Shown here piece after piece: positions 49,732 to 58,575 of a stretch of DNA of 64,000 nucleotides. The first letter of the stretch is position 1, and every line of letters begins with the position of its first letter. The notes below the pieces were generated by a model. It was given only the letters and a program-made list of their open reading frames with translations. It searched no databases and was not told where the DNA came from. The DNA is from Chloroflexota bacterium (GTDB lineage: Bacteria > Chloroflexota > UBA6077 > FW602-bin22 > CADDYW01). Made by a program: the position numbers and the translations under genes. The stretch covers positions 1 through 64,000 of the forward strand of contig JAJPIK010000104.1 in the NCBI GenBank assembly GCA_021324795.1. The letters run 5' to 3'.

Positions 49732-52314
49732 ATGGCGCATCCCACCATCGAGACTCTCCGGACTGACGGTCGAGATACACCGATCCGCCGGCAATACGAA
49801 TCATTGAAGGCGCAGTATCCGTCTTGTCTTCTCCTTTTCCAGCTTGGTGACTTCTTCGAGAGCTTTGAAGACGATGCGAAGACAGTTGCCCGAGTCTGTG
49901 GCGTCACCCTGACCTCGCGCGAATTCGGCAAAGGCGATCGTGTCCCCCTGGCCGGCGTGCCGTTGACTCGGCTCGACCACTACCTCGCTATGCTGCTCGA
50001 AGCCGGCCTCCACGTCGCGGTCGCTGAGCAGGTAAGTCCGCCCGGTAGCGGCCTGGTTGAGCGCGTTGTCACCCGGGTGATCACCCCGGGCACGGTCTGC
50101 GAGCCAGGGCTGCTGCGCGAGAAAGAGAACAACTTCCTGGTTTCGGTCGTGCGTGGACGCAACGCGGCTGGCCTGGCCTACGTCGACGTGACGACGGGTG
50201 AGTTCGCGGTGACTCAGTTCGAAGGTGACGACATCGACAGCCGTCTGCGCACCGAGATCGAGCGCCTTGGCCCGGCTGAGTTGCTTATGCCCGAAGGTCA
50301 GGAGCTTCCTTACCCGCCAATCGGGCACTATACGGTCTGTCAGGCATGGCGCTTCGCCGAGTCGACCGCGCGAGAGCGGCTCTGCCACCAGTTCGGTGTT
50401 CTCTCCCTCGAAGGATTCGGTTGCGACCACCTCTCACTCGCCGTTCGCGCCGCGGGGGCGATCCTTTCCTATCTGGAAGAGAATAACCGGCGGATTCTCC
50501 CCAGCCTGGTCAGCTTGCGCACTGACACGCTCGCGTCAGGGATGCTGCTCGACAGCTACACCCGGCGCAATCTCGAGCTGCTTCGGAACAGTCGAACCGG
50601 TCGGATCGAGGGAAGTCTCCTGGCCATTCTCGACCGAACCTGCACACCAATGGGTGGACGACTGTTGCGCCGCTGGATCGGCCAGCCCCTGCTGGATCTG
50701 AATGAGATCGACGCTCGACTGAACGCGGTCGAGATGTTCGTCCAGCGCGACTCGCTTCGGGATCAAACTCGCAGCGCGCTGAAGCGGATCGGTGACCTGG
50801 AGCGTCAGGTCGGTCGGGTCGTTCAGGGGGTCGCGAGCCCGCGTGAGCTGTTTGGACTAGCGGCGGCGCTGCGGACCGTGGGCATAGTAGCAGAGCTGGT
50901 CAAGGGACTAGGGGACGAGGAGATTGATCCCTGTCCGGAAGTCATCGATCTGATTCGGGAGGGCGTCGCCGAGCCGGGGAGCGGGCGGCTGATTCGGCCG
51001 GGTTATGATGAACGGCTCGACGCGCTGGTGCTGACCGCGGGACAGGCTCGACGACGGATCGCCGAACTCGAGCAGGTCGAGCGCGAGCGGACCGGTATCA
51101 AGTCGCTCAAGGTCGGCTACAACAAGGTATTTGGCTACTACCTGGAGGTTACCCGTCCGAATCTGCCGTCAGTGCCTGCCGATTACCGTTGTAAGCAGAC
51201 GCTCGTCCAGGCCGAGCGCTTCATCACGCCTATCCTCAAAGAATGGGAAGATGAGATCCTCCAAGCCGAGGAGCGACTGGAAGAGCTCGAACAGGAAGCT
51301 TTCAACAAGCTGCTTTGCCAGATCGCAGCCCACGCGCCGCGCTTGCGCCGTCTGGCGAGCGTGCTCGCCCGTCTCGATGTCTTTGCTGCGCTCGCTGACC
51401 TCGCCCGGGAACGTGGCTATTGTCGACCGGTCGTCAACCAGGGAAGTGAGCTGTATCTCGTCGACGGGCGCCACCCGGTCGTGGAAGCAAGCCTGCCGCC
51501 TGGCACCTTCATTCCCAATGACTGCTACCTCGCCGCGCCGGATTGCCAAGTGATGGTGCTAACCGGTCCGAACATGGCCGGGAAATCGACCTATCTGCGT
51601 CAGGTTGCCTTGATTGCACTCATGGCCCAGATCGGCAGCTTTGTTCCGGCTCGCGAAGCGCGAATTGGCCTGATCGACCGCATTTTCACGAGAGTGGGCG
51701 CTCAGGACGACATCGCGGCCGGCGCGAGCACATTTATGGTCGAGATGATGGAAACCGCCAACATTCTTCACCACGCCACCGCGCGCAGTCTGATCATCCT
51801 GGATGAAATCGGACGCGGCACCAGCACGTTCGACGGCCTTGCGATTGCCCGGGCTGTCCTGGAAGAAATTCACCAGCACCTCGGCGCGCGCACTCTTTTC
51901 GCAACTCATTTCCACGAGCTTGGCCGCTGGGCGAGCGAGCTCACCGGTGCCCGTGTCTTCAACGTCACGGTGGCCGAAGCCGACGGCGAGATCGTCTTTC
52001 TCCGGAGAGTCGTTCCCGGCGCTGCCGACCGCAGCTATGGCATCCAGGTCGCGCGACTGGCCGGCCTGCCGGTCCGGGTGACCGAGCGGGCGGCAGAGAT
52101 TCTCCAGGATCTGGAAGCCAAAGACTCCACTGCTGTTGTCTCGGCTTCTGCGGAACGGCTTCCCCTCCAGCCGCCACTGCCCAATCTCGGCAGCGCTCTT
52201 CCTACGCCGGCCGATCTTCTCGACGAGCTTCTCGCGCTGGATCCGACGACTCTCACCCCCTTGGACGCCCTGAACAAACTCTGGGAGATCCAGCACCGGG
52301 CCGGTCGGTGGTAG
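49732..52314 (+). CDS. mutS: DNA mismatch repair protein MutS
   Basis: An 860-residue MutS1 that recognises mismatches and uses ATP to license repair. It begins with the mismatch-binding domain (FQLGDFFESFEDDA; the family's Phe-x-Glu reads F-F-E-S here). Connector, lever (RNLELLRNSRTG, LRRWIGQPL) and clamp regions follow. The ATPase has Walker A GPNMAGKSTYLRQ (about 612-624), FTRVGAQDDIAAGASTFMVEM, LIILDEIGRGTSTFDGLAIA (Walker B) and ATHFHEL. GAGGG lies before the ATG. mutL follows directly. Confidence 0.97.
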   Translation: MAHPTIETLRTDGRDTPIRRQYESLKAQYPSCLLLFQLGDFFESFEDDAKTVARVCGVTLTSREFGKGDRVPLAGVPLTRLDHYLAMLLEAGLHVAVAEQVSPPGSGLVERVVTRVITPGTVCEPGLLREKENNFLVSVVRGRNAAGLAYVDVTTGEFAVTQFEGDDIDSRLRTEIERLGPAELLMPEGQELPYPPIGHYTVCQAWRFAESTARERLCHQFGVLSLEGFGCDHLSLAVRAAGAILSYLEENNRRILPSLVSLRTDTLASGMLLDSYTRRNLELLRNSRTGRIEGSLLAILDRTCTPMGGRLLRRWIGQPLLDLNEIDARLNAVEMFVQRDSLRDQTRSALKRIGDLERQVGRVVQGVASPRELFGLAAALRTVGIVAELVKGLGDEEIDPCPEVIDLIREGVAEPGSGRLIRPGYDERLDALVLTAGQARRRIAELEQVERERTGIKSLKVGYNKVFGYYLEVTRPNLPSVPADYRCKQTLVQAERFITPILKEWEDEILQAEERLEELEQEAFNKLLCQIAAHAPRLRRLASVLARLDVFAALADLARERGYCRPVVNQGSELYLVDGRHPVVEASLPPGTFIPNDCYLAAPDCQVMVLTGPNMAGKSTYLRQVALIALMAQIGSFVPAREARIGLIDRIFTRVGAQDDIAAGASTFMVEMMETANILHHATARSLIILDEIGRGTSTFDGLAIARAVLEEIHQHLGARTLFATHFHELGRWASELTGARVFNVTVAEADGEIVFLRRVVPGAADRSYGIQVARLAGLPVRVTERAAEILQDLEAKDSTAVVSASAERLPLQPPLPNLGSALPTPADLLDELLALDPTTLTPLDALNKLWEIQHRAGRW

Positions 52315-52370
52315 GTAGGCCGAGTGTCTTAGTGGCCTCCGCAGTGATAGACTTTGGGATAATCGGACAC

Positions 52371-54071
52371 ATGACACCACGTTTCCCAATTGCCATTCTG
52401 CCAACGGAAGTCGCCGAGCGGATTGCCGCCGGGGAGGTCGTCGAGCGGCCGTCCTCGGTCGTGCGTGAGCTGCTCGACAACGCCGTCGACGCGGGCGCTT
52501 CGACGATTACCGTCGAGCTGCAAGGTAGCGGGCTCGAGCTGATCCGGGTGAGCGACGACGGAGCGGGCATCCCGCCAGACGAGGTCGAGTTGGCCTTCCA
52601 GCACCACGCGACGAGCAAGCTGCGCTCGCTGGAAGATCTGCTCACTCTCCGGACGCTCGGCTTCCGGGGCGAGGCCTTGCCGAGCATTGCCACGGTTGCC
52701 GACGTCGAACTGCTCACCCGCGAAGACAGACACGAGCACGGCACGGTGATCGCGCTCCGGGCCGGGCAGGTTGTTCGACTCCAGCCAGCCGCCCGCCAAC
52801 GCGGCACGACGGTGAGCGTTCGCAATCTCTTCGCCAGCGTGCCGGCCCGCCGCAAGTTTCTGACGGACGGCCGGGCGGAGTCGCTCCTCGTCGGTCAGCT
52901 CGTTCGCCGCTACGCGCTGGCCCACCCCACGGTAGGCTTCTCGCTCTTTCTCGACGGGCGGCTGTCGTTTCGCTCCAGCGGAAGCGGCCAGCTCGCCGTC
53001 GTCATGCGGGAGGTTTATGGCTCGGCCGTCGCGGCAACCTTGCTGCCGTTGCCAACGCGACAAACTGATTTTGTTACCATGACTGGCTACCTGAGCGACC
53101 GTGGGGTCACCCGTCCAAGCCGGGACCACGTCACCTTGATCGTCAACGGTCGTTGGGTCGCTTGTCGCGCTCTGAGCACCGCGATCGAAGCCGCCTATCG
53201 TCCTTTGCTCCCCCGGGGACGCCATCCGATCGCCGCGCTCGTCGTCGAGGTGCCACCCAGTGAGCTGGATCCGAACGCTCACCCGGCCAAGACCGAAGTG
53301 CGCCTGAGCCGCGAGACGGAAGTGGCCACCCTTCTTGCCGAGGCCGTCCGCGAGACCCTGGGGTGCACGCCCGTTCGCCCAATCCCCGACGAGATCTTCC
53401 TGCTCGGCCCCGGCCAGTATCCGCTTCCCTGGCATCGCTCATCAGCTTTGCATGAATCCGAACCGGAATGGCGCCTCGACTCCGAAAGCAGTCCGCTGGC
53501 AGGAATCGACTTCGCCGAGTTGCGCGTTCTGGGACAGGTGCAGGATACGCTCATTCTCGCCGAGGGGAAGGCAGGTCTGCTCTTGATTGACCAGCACCGC
53601 GCCCACGAGCGAGTTATTTACGAAGCGCTCCTCGCGCGTAACCGTCAAGGCGCCGCCGAGGCGCAAACCCTGCTCGAACCCATCGTCCTCGAGCTTAAGC
53701 CAGCCCAGGTATCGCGCCTCGAAGGTCGGCTAACCGAGCTCGCCGAAATCGGCTTCAACTGCCAGCACATCGGCGGCCGAGACTTCCTGGTCCGCGCGGT
53801 GCCGGTGGTTCCGGGACAAGAGAGCTTCCTGCCTGATCTACCCGCGATCCTCACCGAGGCAACCGCCGACGACAAGGGCTGGCAGGATCGCCTCGTGACC
53901 TCACTCGCCTGTCGGAGCGCCTTGCGTCGCCATCAGCCGCTGAGCGTGACCGATATGACCGTTCTCCTCAGCGAGCTGGCGACGACCACCAGCCCGGCCG
54001 TCTGTCCACACGGTAGCCCACTGATCATACAGATCAGCCGTCGCTTTCTCGAGCGACAGTTCAACTGGTAA
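52371..54071 (+). CDS. mutL: DNA mismatch repair protein MutL, endonuclease type
   Basis: 566 residues. The GHKL ATPase N-domain has IAAGEVVERPSSVVRELLDNA, DDGAGI, GFRGEALPSI and the FASVPARRKFL region. The C-terminal domain has DQHRAHERVIYE, matching the endonuclease motif DQHA(x)2E(x)4E except for Arg in place of Ala, plus CRSALRRHQPLS and CPHGSPLIIQ. So it probably nicks DNA, as expected where MutH is absent. The ATG at 52371 has no strong SD; an in-frame GTG at 52308 overlaps the mutS stop and would give coupled translation. Confidence 0.95.
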   Translation: MTPRFPIAILPTEVAERIAAGEVVERPSSVVRELLDNAVDAGASTITVELQGSGLELIRVSDDGAGIPPDEVELAFQHHATSKLRSLEDLLTLRTLGFRGEALPSIATVADVELLTREDRHEHGTVIALRAGQVVRLQPAARQRGTTVSVRNLFASVPARRKFLTDGRAESLLVGQLVRRYALAHPTVGFSLFLDGRLSFRSSGSGQLAVVMREVYGSAVAATLLPLPTRQTDFVTMTGYLSDRGVTRPSRDHVTLIVNGRWVACRALSTAIEAAYRPLLPRGRHPIAALVVEVPPSELDPNAHPAKTEVRLSRETEVATLLAEAVRETLGCTPVRPIPDEIFLLGPGQYPLPWHRSSALHESEPEWRLDSESSPLAGIDFAELRVLGQVQDTLILAEGKAGLLLIDQHRAHERVIYEALLARNRQGAAEAQTLLEPIVLELKPAQVSRLEGRLTELAEIGFNCQHIGGRDFLVRAVPVVPGQESFLPDLPAILTEATADDKGWQDRLVTSLACRSALRRHQPLSVTDMTVLLSELATTTSPAVCPHGSPLIIQISRRFLERQFNW

Positions 54072-54080
54072 TCATGTCAT

Positions 54081-54109
54081 TGTCCCCGCGTAGCGCCATT
54101 GCTATAATA
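54081..54109 (+). promoter_or_regulatory. Promoter of the sugar ABC transporter operon
   Basis: TTGTCC (54081-54086), a 17-base spacer and a consensus TATAAT (54104-54109). The leader to the ATG at 54204 is about 88 bases. Confidence 0.75.
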
Positions 54110-54203
54110 TCGCCGCGCGCTTCCGTCTATAGTTCGGCCTCCGAACGTTGGATCGGCCGCACGGTGACGGACTAGACGAATTGGGCTCAGCGGGAAAGCA
54201 AAC

Positions 54204-55136
54204 ATGGTCGCTCGCGCCTCGGTTAGCCGAGGGCATCGGTCGAGTCGTCCCCTACGGCGGCATCTGGAAGGTTGGGCCTTCGCCGCGCCGTGGATCATTG
54301 GCTTCGTCGTCTTCACGGCCGGGCCGATGATCGCCTCGGCGGTGATGGCGTTTATGAGCTGGGACATGCTAACGCCTCCTCGGTTCACCGGCTTGGCGAA
54401 TTTTCATACGGCCCTGTTCGGGGATCCGCTTGTCTGGCACGCTTTGAAGGTCACCACCACTTACGCCCTGATCGCAGTGCCGGTCAACATCGTCTTTGGC
54501 TTAGCGTTGGCGATGATGCTCAACAGTGGGATTTGGGGATTACGGGCCTATCGCACCGCCTACTTCTTGCCCTCGGTTCTCTCGGGGGTCGCCGTTGCCT
54601 TGTTGTGGCGCTGGATCTTCTCGAATCAGTTTGGCCTGATCAATCTCCTCCTCTCGTACTTTGGGATCAATGGCCCGAACTGGCTGGGTGACGCCAACTG
54701 GGCGCTGCCGTCGCTCATTCTGATGAATATCTGGGCAGCCGGCGGCGGCATGGTCATCTACCTGGCTGGCTTACAAGGCATTCCCACCGATTTCTACGAA
54801 GCTGCGGAGGTCGACGGCGCCGACTGGTGGGCTCGGCTTCGGCACATCACGATTCCCCTGGTCACGCCGGCTCTTTTCTTCCAGCTCGTCATCGGGATCA
54901 TTCAGGCGCTCCAGGTTTTCACTCAGCCTTACGTTATGACCCAGGGTGGCCCCTACAACGCGACCCTCTTTTACGTGCTCTACCTGTACCAGAACGCGTT
55001 CCAATTTTTTCAAATGGGCTACGCTTCGATTCTGGCCTGGATTCTCTTTTTCTACATTCTCCTTTTGACCCTGCTCGTGTTCCGATCGGGCCGCTCCTGG
55101 GTCCACTACGAAGGCGAGAGCCGGGGAGGAAAGTAA
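54204..55136 (+). CDS. Sugar ABC transporter permease (MalF/UgpA-like)
   Basis: 310 residues with six membrane helices and the cytoplasmic EAA loop (EAAEVDGADWWARLRHITIPLVTP), which contacts the ATPase. It has TAYFLPSVLSGVAVALLWRWIF and YNATLFYVLYLYQNAF, typical of carbohydrate uptake permeases of the CUT1 group. It needs a second permease, a binding protein and an ATPase; the first two lie downstream but are broken, and the ATPase is not in the window. Purine-rich GGGAAAG precedes the ATG. Confidence 0.92.
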   Translation: MVARASVSRGHRSSRPLRRHLEGWAFAAPWIIGFVVFTAGPMIASAVMAFMSWDMLTPPRFTGLANFHTALFGDPLVWHALKVTTTYALIAVPVNIVFGLALAMMLNSGIWGLRAYRTAYFLPSVLSGVAVALLWRWIFSNQFGLINLLLSYFGINGPNWLGDANWALPSLILMNIWAAGGGMVIYLAGLQGIPTDFYEAAEVDGADWWARLRHITIPLVTPALFFQLVIGIIQALQVFTQPYVMTQGGPYNATLFYVLYLYQNAFQFFQMGYASILAWILFFYILLLTLLVFRSGRSWVHYEGESRGGK

Positions 55137-55142
55137 AAGTAA

Positions 55143-55435
55143 ATGGAGCACTCATCATCGTTGAGCGTCTCGAGGCTGCGGCTCAGCCTGACCTCACGTC
55201 GTTTCGCCCGCGTTTTCTCCGCCACACTCATACATGTCATCCTGCTGGCCGGGATGATCCTCGTCTTTCTCCCGGTCGGCTGGGCGCTTTCGACTTCGCT
55301 CAAGGAGCCCGGCGACCTCTTCCTTTTCCCACCGATCTGGATCCCGAATCCGCTGCATTGGCAGAACTACGTCGAAGCGATGACGACGGTGCCCTTCGGC
55401 CGGTATTTCTTGAACACCGCGCTCCTCACCGGCAG
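55143..55435 (+). pseudogene. Truncated second sugar ABC permease (MalG-like)
   Basis: Residues 1-97 are a normal CUT1 second permease start: one membrane helix (LIHVILLAGMILVFLPVGWALS), then SLKEPGDLFLFPPIWIP and WQNYVEAMTTVPFGRYFLNT. At about 55431-55436 the coding sense switches to another gene. The open frame continues only to 55472 with unrelated residues (GPRISRAQRRA). About 180 residues, including the EAA loop, are missing. It starts 6 bases after the first permease. Confidence 0.85.
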
Positions 55436-56599
55436 TGGGCCCAGGATTTCTCGAGCACAACGCCGAGCGTGAAAGTTCAGGTGAACTTCATCGCCGACGG
55501 CGGGCAGATGAACAACCAGCTTCTGGTTCAAACCGCAGGGGGTACGCCGCCGGACGTCTTCACCTTCTTCCAGGAGAACATTCCAATCGACGCGGCGGTC
55601 GACAAGAATCTGCTCCTCCAGATCGACGACCTCATCAAACGAGACAGCTACGATTTGTCGGATTTCCTTCCTCAAGCCGTGGAGCTGAACCGCTGGGAAG
55701 GCAAGCTCTACGCCCTACCCCGTGACTACGGGAATCAGCAGGTCTATTACAACGTCGACATGTTCAAGAAGAAAGGGGTTCCGCTGCCGGCGACCGATTG
55801 GAACGACACGACCTGGACGTTCGATAAGTACCTCCAAGCCGCCCAAGCGCTCACTGAAACCAGTGGTGGCAAGACGACCCAGTGGGGAATCCTGACCAAC
55901 ACCGCCTGGCGCCCTTGGGCTTCGTTCGTCTATTCAAACGGCGGCAAGGTGGTGAACGCCGATGCCAACGGCGTCGCCACCTCGATCGCCTTGACCGACG
56001 ACGCTGCGGTCGGCGGCCTACAGTTCCTGCAAGATCAGATCTATAAATACAAGGTGGCCCCGGAGCCGTCCGCCTCGTCCGACCTCGGTCCGGTCGATTT
56101 CTTCGGAACGAATAAGGTAGGAATGCTGATCGGAAACCCCACCCAGGTCGAATCGTTTCGGAAGATCACCGCCTTCACCTGGGACGTGGCGCCGCTTCCG
56201 GTCGGTCAGGGAGGCAAGCGCGGCTCGGGCGGCGGCGGTACCGCCTGGAGCATCGCCAAGGCAACCAAGAACCCGGACGCGGCCTGGGCCTTTCTTCAGT
56301 TCATCACGACAGCAAAAGCCCAGCTCCAAGAGGTGGCAATTGGCGCGACGACTCCCTCGCGCAAGTCGGTCGTCAACTCGAAAGAGTTCTTGAGCCCGGA
56401 GAAGCCGCCCAGGAATGCCCAGTCCTTCGCCCAGGCGCAGGGTTACGTCATCCGCGATCCGGTCAACGTCAACTGGCTCAACATCCAGAGCAAGGTGATT
56501 ACGCCGAATATCCAACTCTTGTTCGGCGGTAAAGCCGACGCCAAGACTGTCGCCAAGACGATCAAGGACCAGGCAGATCCGATGTGGGGGAAGACCTAA
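55433..56599 (+). pseudogene. Extracellular sugar-binding protein, N-terminus missing
   Basis: From QWAQDFSSTTPSVKVQV onward the frame encodes about 388 residues of a CUT1-type solute-binding protein. PPDVFTFFQENIP, LYALPRDYGNQQVYYNVDMFKK, WGILTNTAWRPWASFVYSNGGKVV and GGGGTAWSIAKATKNPDAAWAFLQFI are characteristic. The signal peptide and roughly the first 50-60 residues are absent. It has no start codon or ribosome site of its own at the junction and is out of frame with the truncated permease, so it should not be made or exported. Confidence 0.85.
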
Positions 56600-56601
56600 A
56601 G

Positions 56602-57108
56602 CTAGACCGGAAACCCTTTCACGCCTTGACAGCCGAGCAGCGCCGAGATCTCACCCATGTGCATGAGCTTGTGGATTACTAGCGAAAGCGTGAGGCTAAC
56701 GTACATGGGGCGGTTGCCTCGGGGTGAACTGATCTCCTGCTCGAGCGCCTCTGGAGCCAGCCCATCGAGGAAGCTCTGGGTATCGGCGAAAACCTCGGCG
56801 GCGTAGGTGCGGAGAGCGACCGGATCCGGCGGAGTCGCTAAGGGCGCCCACGGATGCGTCGGATCGTAGCCAAGCCGATCTTGCCAGCTTTTCGCTTCGA
56901 AAACTGTCGGCTTGTCGCCGAGCAGGCGATGGATCGCCCGATCTTCGACGTGGTAAACGTGGAGAAAGGTCGTGCCAATCGGGTTCGTCGTTGCTCCTTT
57001 GGGCAGCCAGACGAGCTGATCGGCCGTCACCTTGGCAAAGACTTCGCTGAGGAAACTCTCTGCTCGGGTTACGTCATACCGGAGCAGAGTGAGCGCATTC
57101 AGGGCCAT
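56602..57108 (-). CDS. DinB-family protein
   Basis: 168 residues of the DinB four-helix-bundle family. The metal His set is visible as HVYHVEDRAIH (two or three His) and VIHKLMHMGE. Members include bacillithiol/mycothiol-dependent transferases and many of unknown role. GGAGG lies 9 bases before the ATG at 57108; the frame is open to 57336. It is convergent with the ABC operon remains and divergent from the DUF3500 gene. Confidence 0.86.
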   Translation of the reverse strand: MALNALTLLRYDVTRAESFLSEVFAKVTADQLVWLPKGATTNPIGTTFLHVYHVEDRAIHRLLGDKPTVFEAKSWQDRLGYDPTHPWAPLATPPDPVALRTYAAEVFADTQSFLDGLAPEALEQEISSPRGNRPMYVSLTLSLVIHKLMHMGEISALLGCQGVKGFPV

Positions 57109-57274
57109 CAGGAAAGACCTCCTTTTTCGAACCTGTGAGGAGGGTATCACGTTCGCGCGGGATTTTGCCACGGTTTTCCTAATCGCGGCGATAGTGCTAT
57201 ACTTCCGCCAGGTTACCAAGCGCGCCCGACCGGATTTGGCGCGTTTGCTCGAGTGACGAAGGGAGGAAGCGATC

Positions 57275-58435
57275 ATGGCCGAGTCTACTGTTAGCCGCGA
57301 GCAGCACGAAAAGATGCGGGCACTGCTCGACCGCATGTCCGAGGCAGCAACGAACTGGCTCGCAGCTCTGTCCCCCGATCAGCGACGAAAGGCCAACTTT
57401 CCTTTCCCAGACGACGACCAACGTACGCTCTGGTTCTACACTCCCACTGAGCAAGGTGGCTTGCCAATCGTCGAAATGGATTCGCTCCAGCAGCGATTGG
57501 CGCATCGCTTGATTGCGAGCGGGCTGAGCGGGCCCGGCTACGTCACCGCGGCGACGATCATGGGCTTGGAGAACGTGCTCGATGCTCGCGAGGATTGGCG
57601 AACGTTCTACCCTGGCCGGGCCACGACTCACCGTGGCCGCGATCCTTTGCTCTACTTCATCAGCATCTTTGGCGAGCCAGGGACGAAGCAGTGGGGATGG
57701 CGCGTCGGCGGTCACCACATCTCAATCAGCTACACGGTCGTCAACGGCCAGATCGCCTCACCAACTCCACTGTTCTTCGGCGCAAATCCGGCCGAGTCCC
57801 ACTTCGTTGGCCCGGGCCTGCTCCGTCCGCTGGCGGGCGAGGAAGATCTCGGCCGCGAGTTACTCCATGCGCTCGACGCCGATCAGAAGGCGACCGCGCT
57901 GCTCACGCCGGTTGCCCCCCGGGACATCGTCCAATCCAACCGTCGCTCAGTCGAAATTGGCGCCATACCCCGACCAGCCCAGCGGCTTTTCAGTCAAACC
58001 GTACCGGATGCCGAAGTGCGCGCCTTCGTCGCGGCCGATCGTCTGCACGAGTCGTCGGAGTCAACCATCGATCCGGACGTCGAGGCTGTGCGCTATGAGC
58101 AAACGCCGAAAGGGATTCCCGCGACGCGGCTTACCACGGCCCAGCGGCAGATCCTCGTCGCCTTGCTGCGTCAATACGTCGATCGACTTCCCGAGGAGCT
58201 CGCCGAGATTCATCGCACCCGTCTTACCACTCAGATCCTCGATGCGATCCACTTTGCCTGGGCTGGCGGCAGCGAGCACGGCGAAAAGCATTACTACCGG
58301 CTGCAAGGCCCGCGTCTGCTGATCGAGTACGACAACACCCAGAATGATGCCAACCACATCCACGCCGTCTGGCGTGATCCGGAAGGCGACTTCGGCGTAG
58401 ATCTCCTCGCCGAGCACTACCGGCACGCGCACTAA
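57275..58435 (+). CDS. DUF3500 family protein
   Basis: 386 residues. The family look is in FYTPTEQGGLPI, FGEPGTKQWGWRVGGHHISISYTVVNG, PLFFGANPAE, IHFAWAGGSEHGEKHYYRL and LIEYDNTQNDANHIHAVWRD. Conserved His, Asp and Asn in these segments suggest a metal or ligand site, but no reaction is known. There is no signal peptide. GGGAGGAAG precedes the ATG. Confidence 0.85.
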   Translation: MAESTVSREQHEKMRALLDRMSEAATNWLAALSPDQRRKANFPFPDDDQRTLWFYTPTEQGGLPIVEMDSLQQRLAHRLIASGLSGPGYVTAATIMGLENVLDAREDWRTFYPGRATTHRGRDPLLYFISIFGEPGTKQWGWRVGGHHISISYTVVNGQIASPTPLFFGANPAESHFVGPGLLRPLAGEEDLGRELLHALDADQKATALLTPVAPRDIVQSNRRSVEIGAIPRPAQRLFSQTVPDAEVRAFVAADRLHESSESTIDPDVEAVRYEQTPKGIPATRLTTAQRQILVALLRQYVDRLPEELAEIHRTRLTTQILDAIHFAWAGGSEHGEKHYYRLQGPRLLIEYDNTQNDANHIHAVWRDPEGDFGVDLLAEHYRHAH

Positions 58436-58443
58436 AGCACAGA

Positions 58444-58536
58444 GGGGTCCCGGTACCCTGCGTACCGGAACCCCTCACCCGCTGCCCTCTCCCACGCATG
58501 GGAGAAGGGTGGCGGCCGCAGCCGACGGGGTGAGGG
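58444..58536. repeat. Palindromic repeat cluster after DUF3500
   Basis: GGGGTCCCGGTAC (58444-58456) and GTACCGGAACCCC (58462-58474) form a hairpin with one mismatch. A second imperfect palindrome follows (58471-58536), with outer arms CCCCTCACCC and GGGGTGAGGG and inner arms CCCTCTCCCA and TGGGAGAAGGG. It resembles dispersed REP-like elements and may also end transcription. Confidence 0.6.
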
Positions 58537-58575
58537 TCCTCCGGCTCTGGCACTGGGCTTGCCCCTCCCAGTGCC

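Noticed and set aside
52329..53435. 368-codon minus-strand frame inside mutL
   Set aside because: It overlaps the MutL ATPase motifs, so it is a shadow.
54827..55432. Upstream part of the long open frame ending at 56599
   Set aside because: It would give a 590-residue protein, but this part is an out-of-frame reading of the two permeases. Only the section after 55433 is real coding sense.
58444..58536. CRISPR-like appearance of adjacent palindromes
   Set aside because: There is no regularly spaced identical repeat and no cas gene; it is a palindromic repeat cluster.
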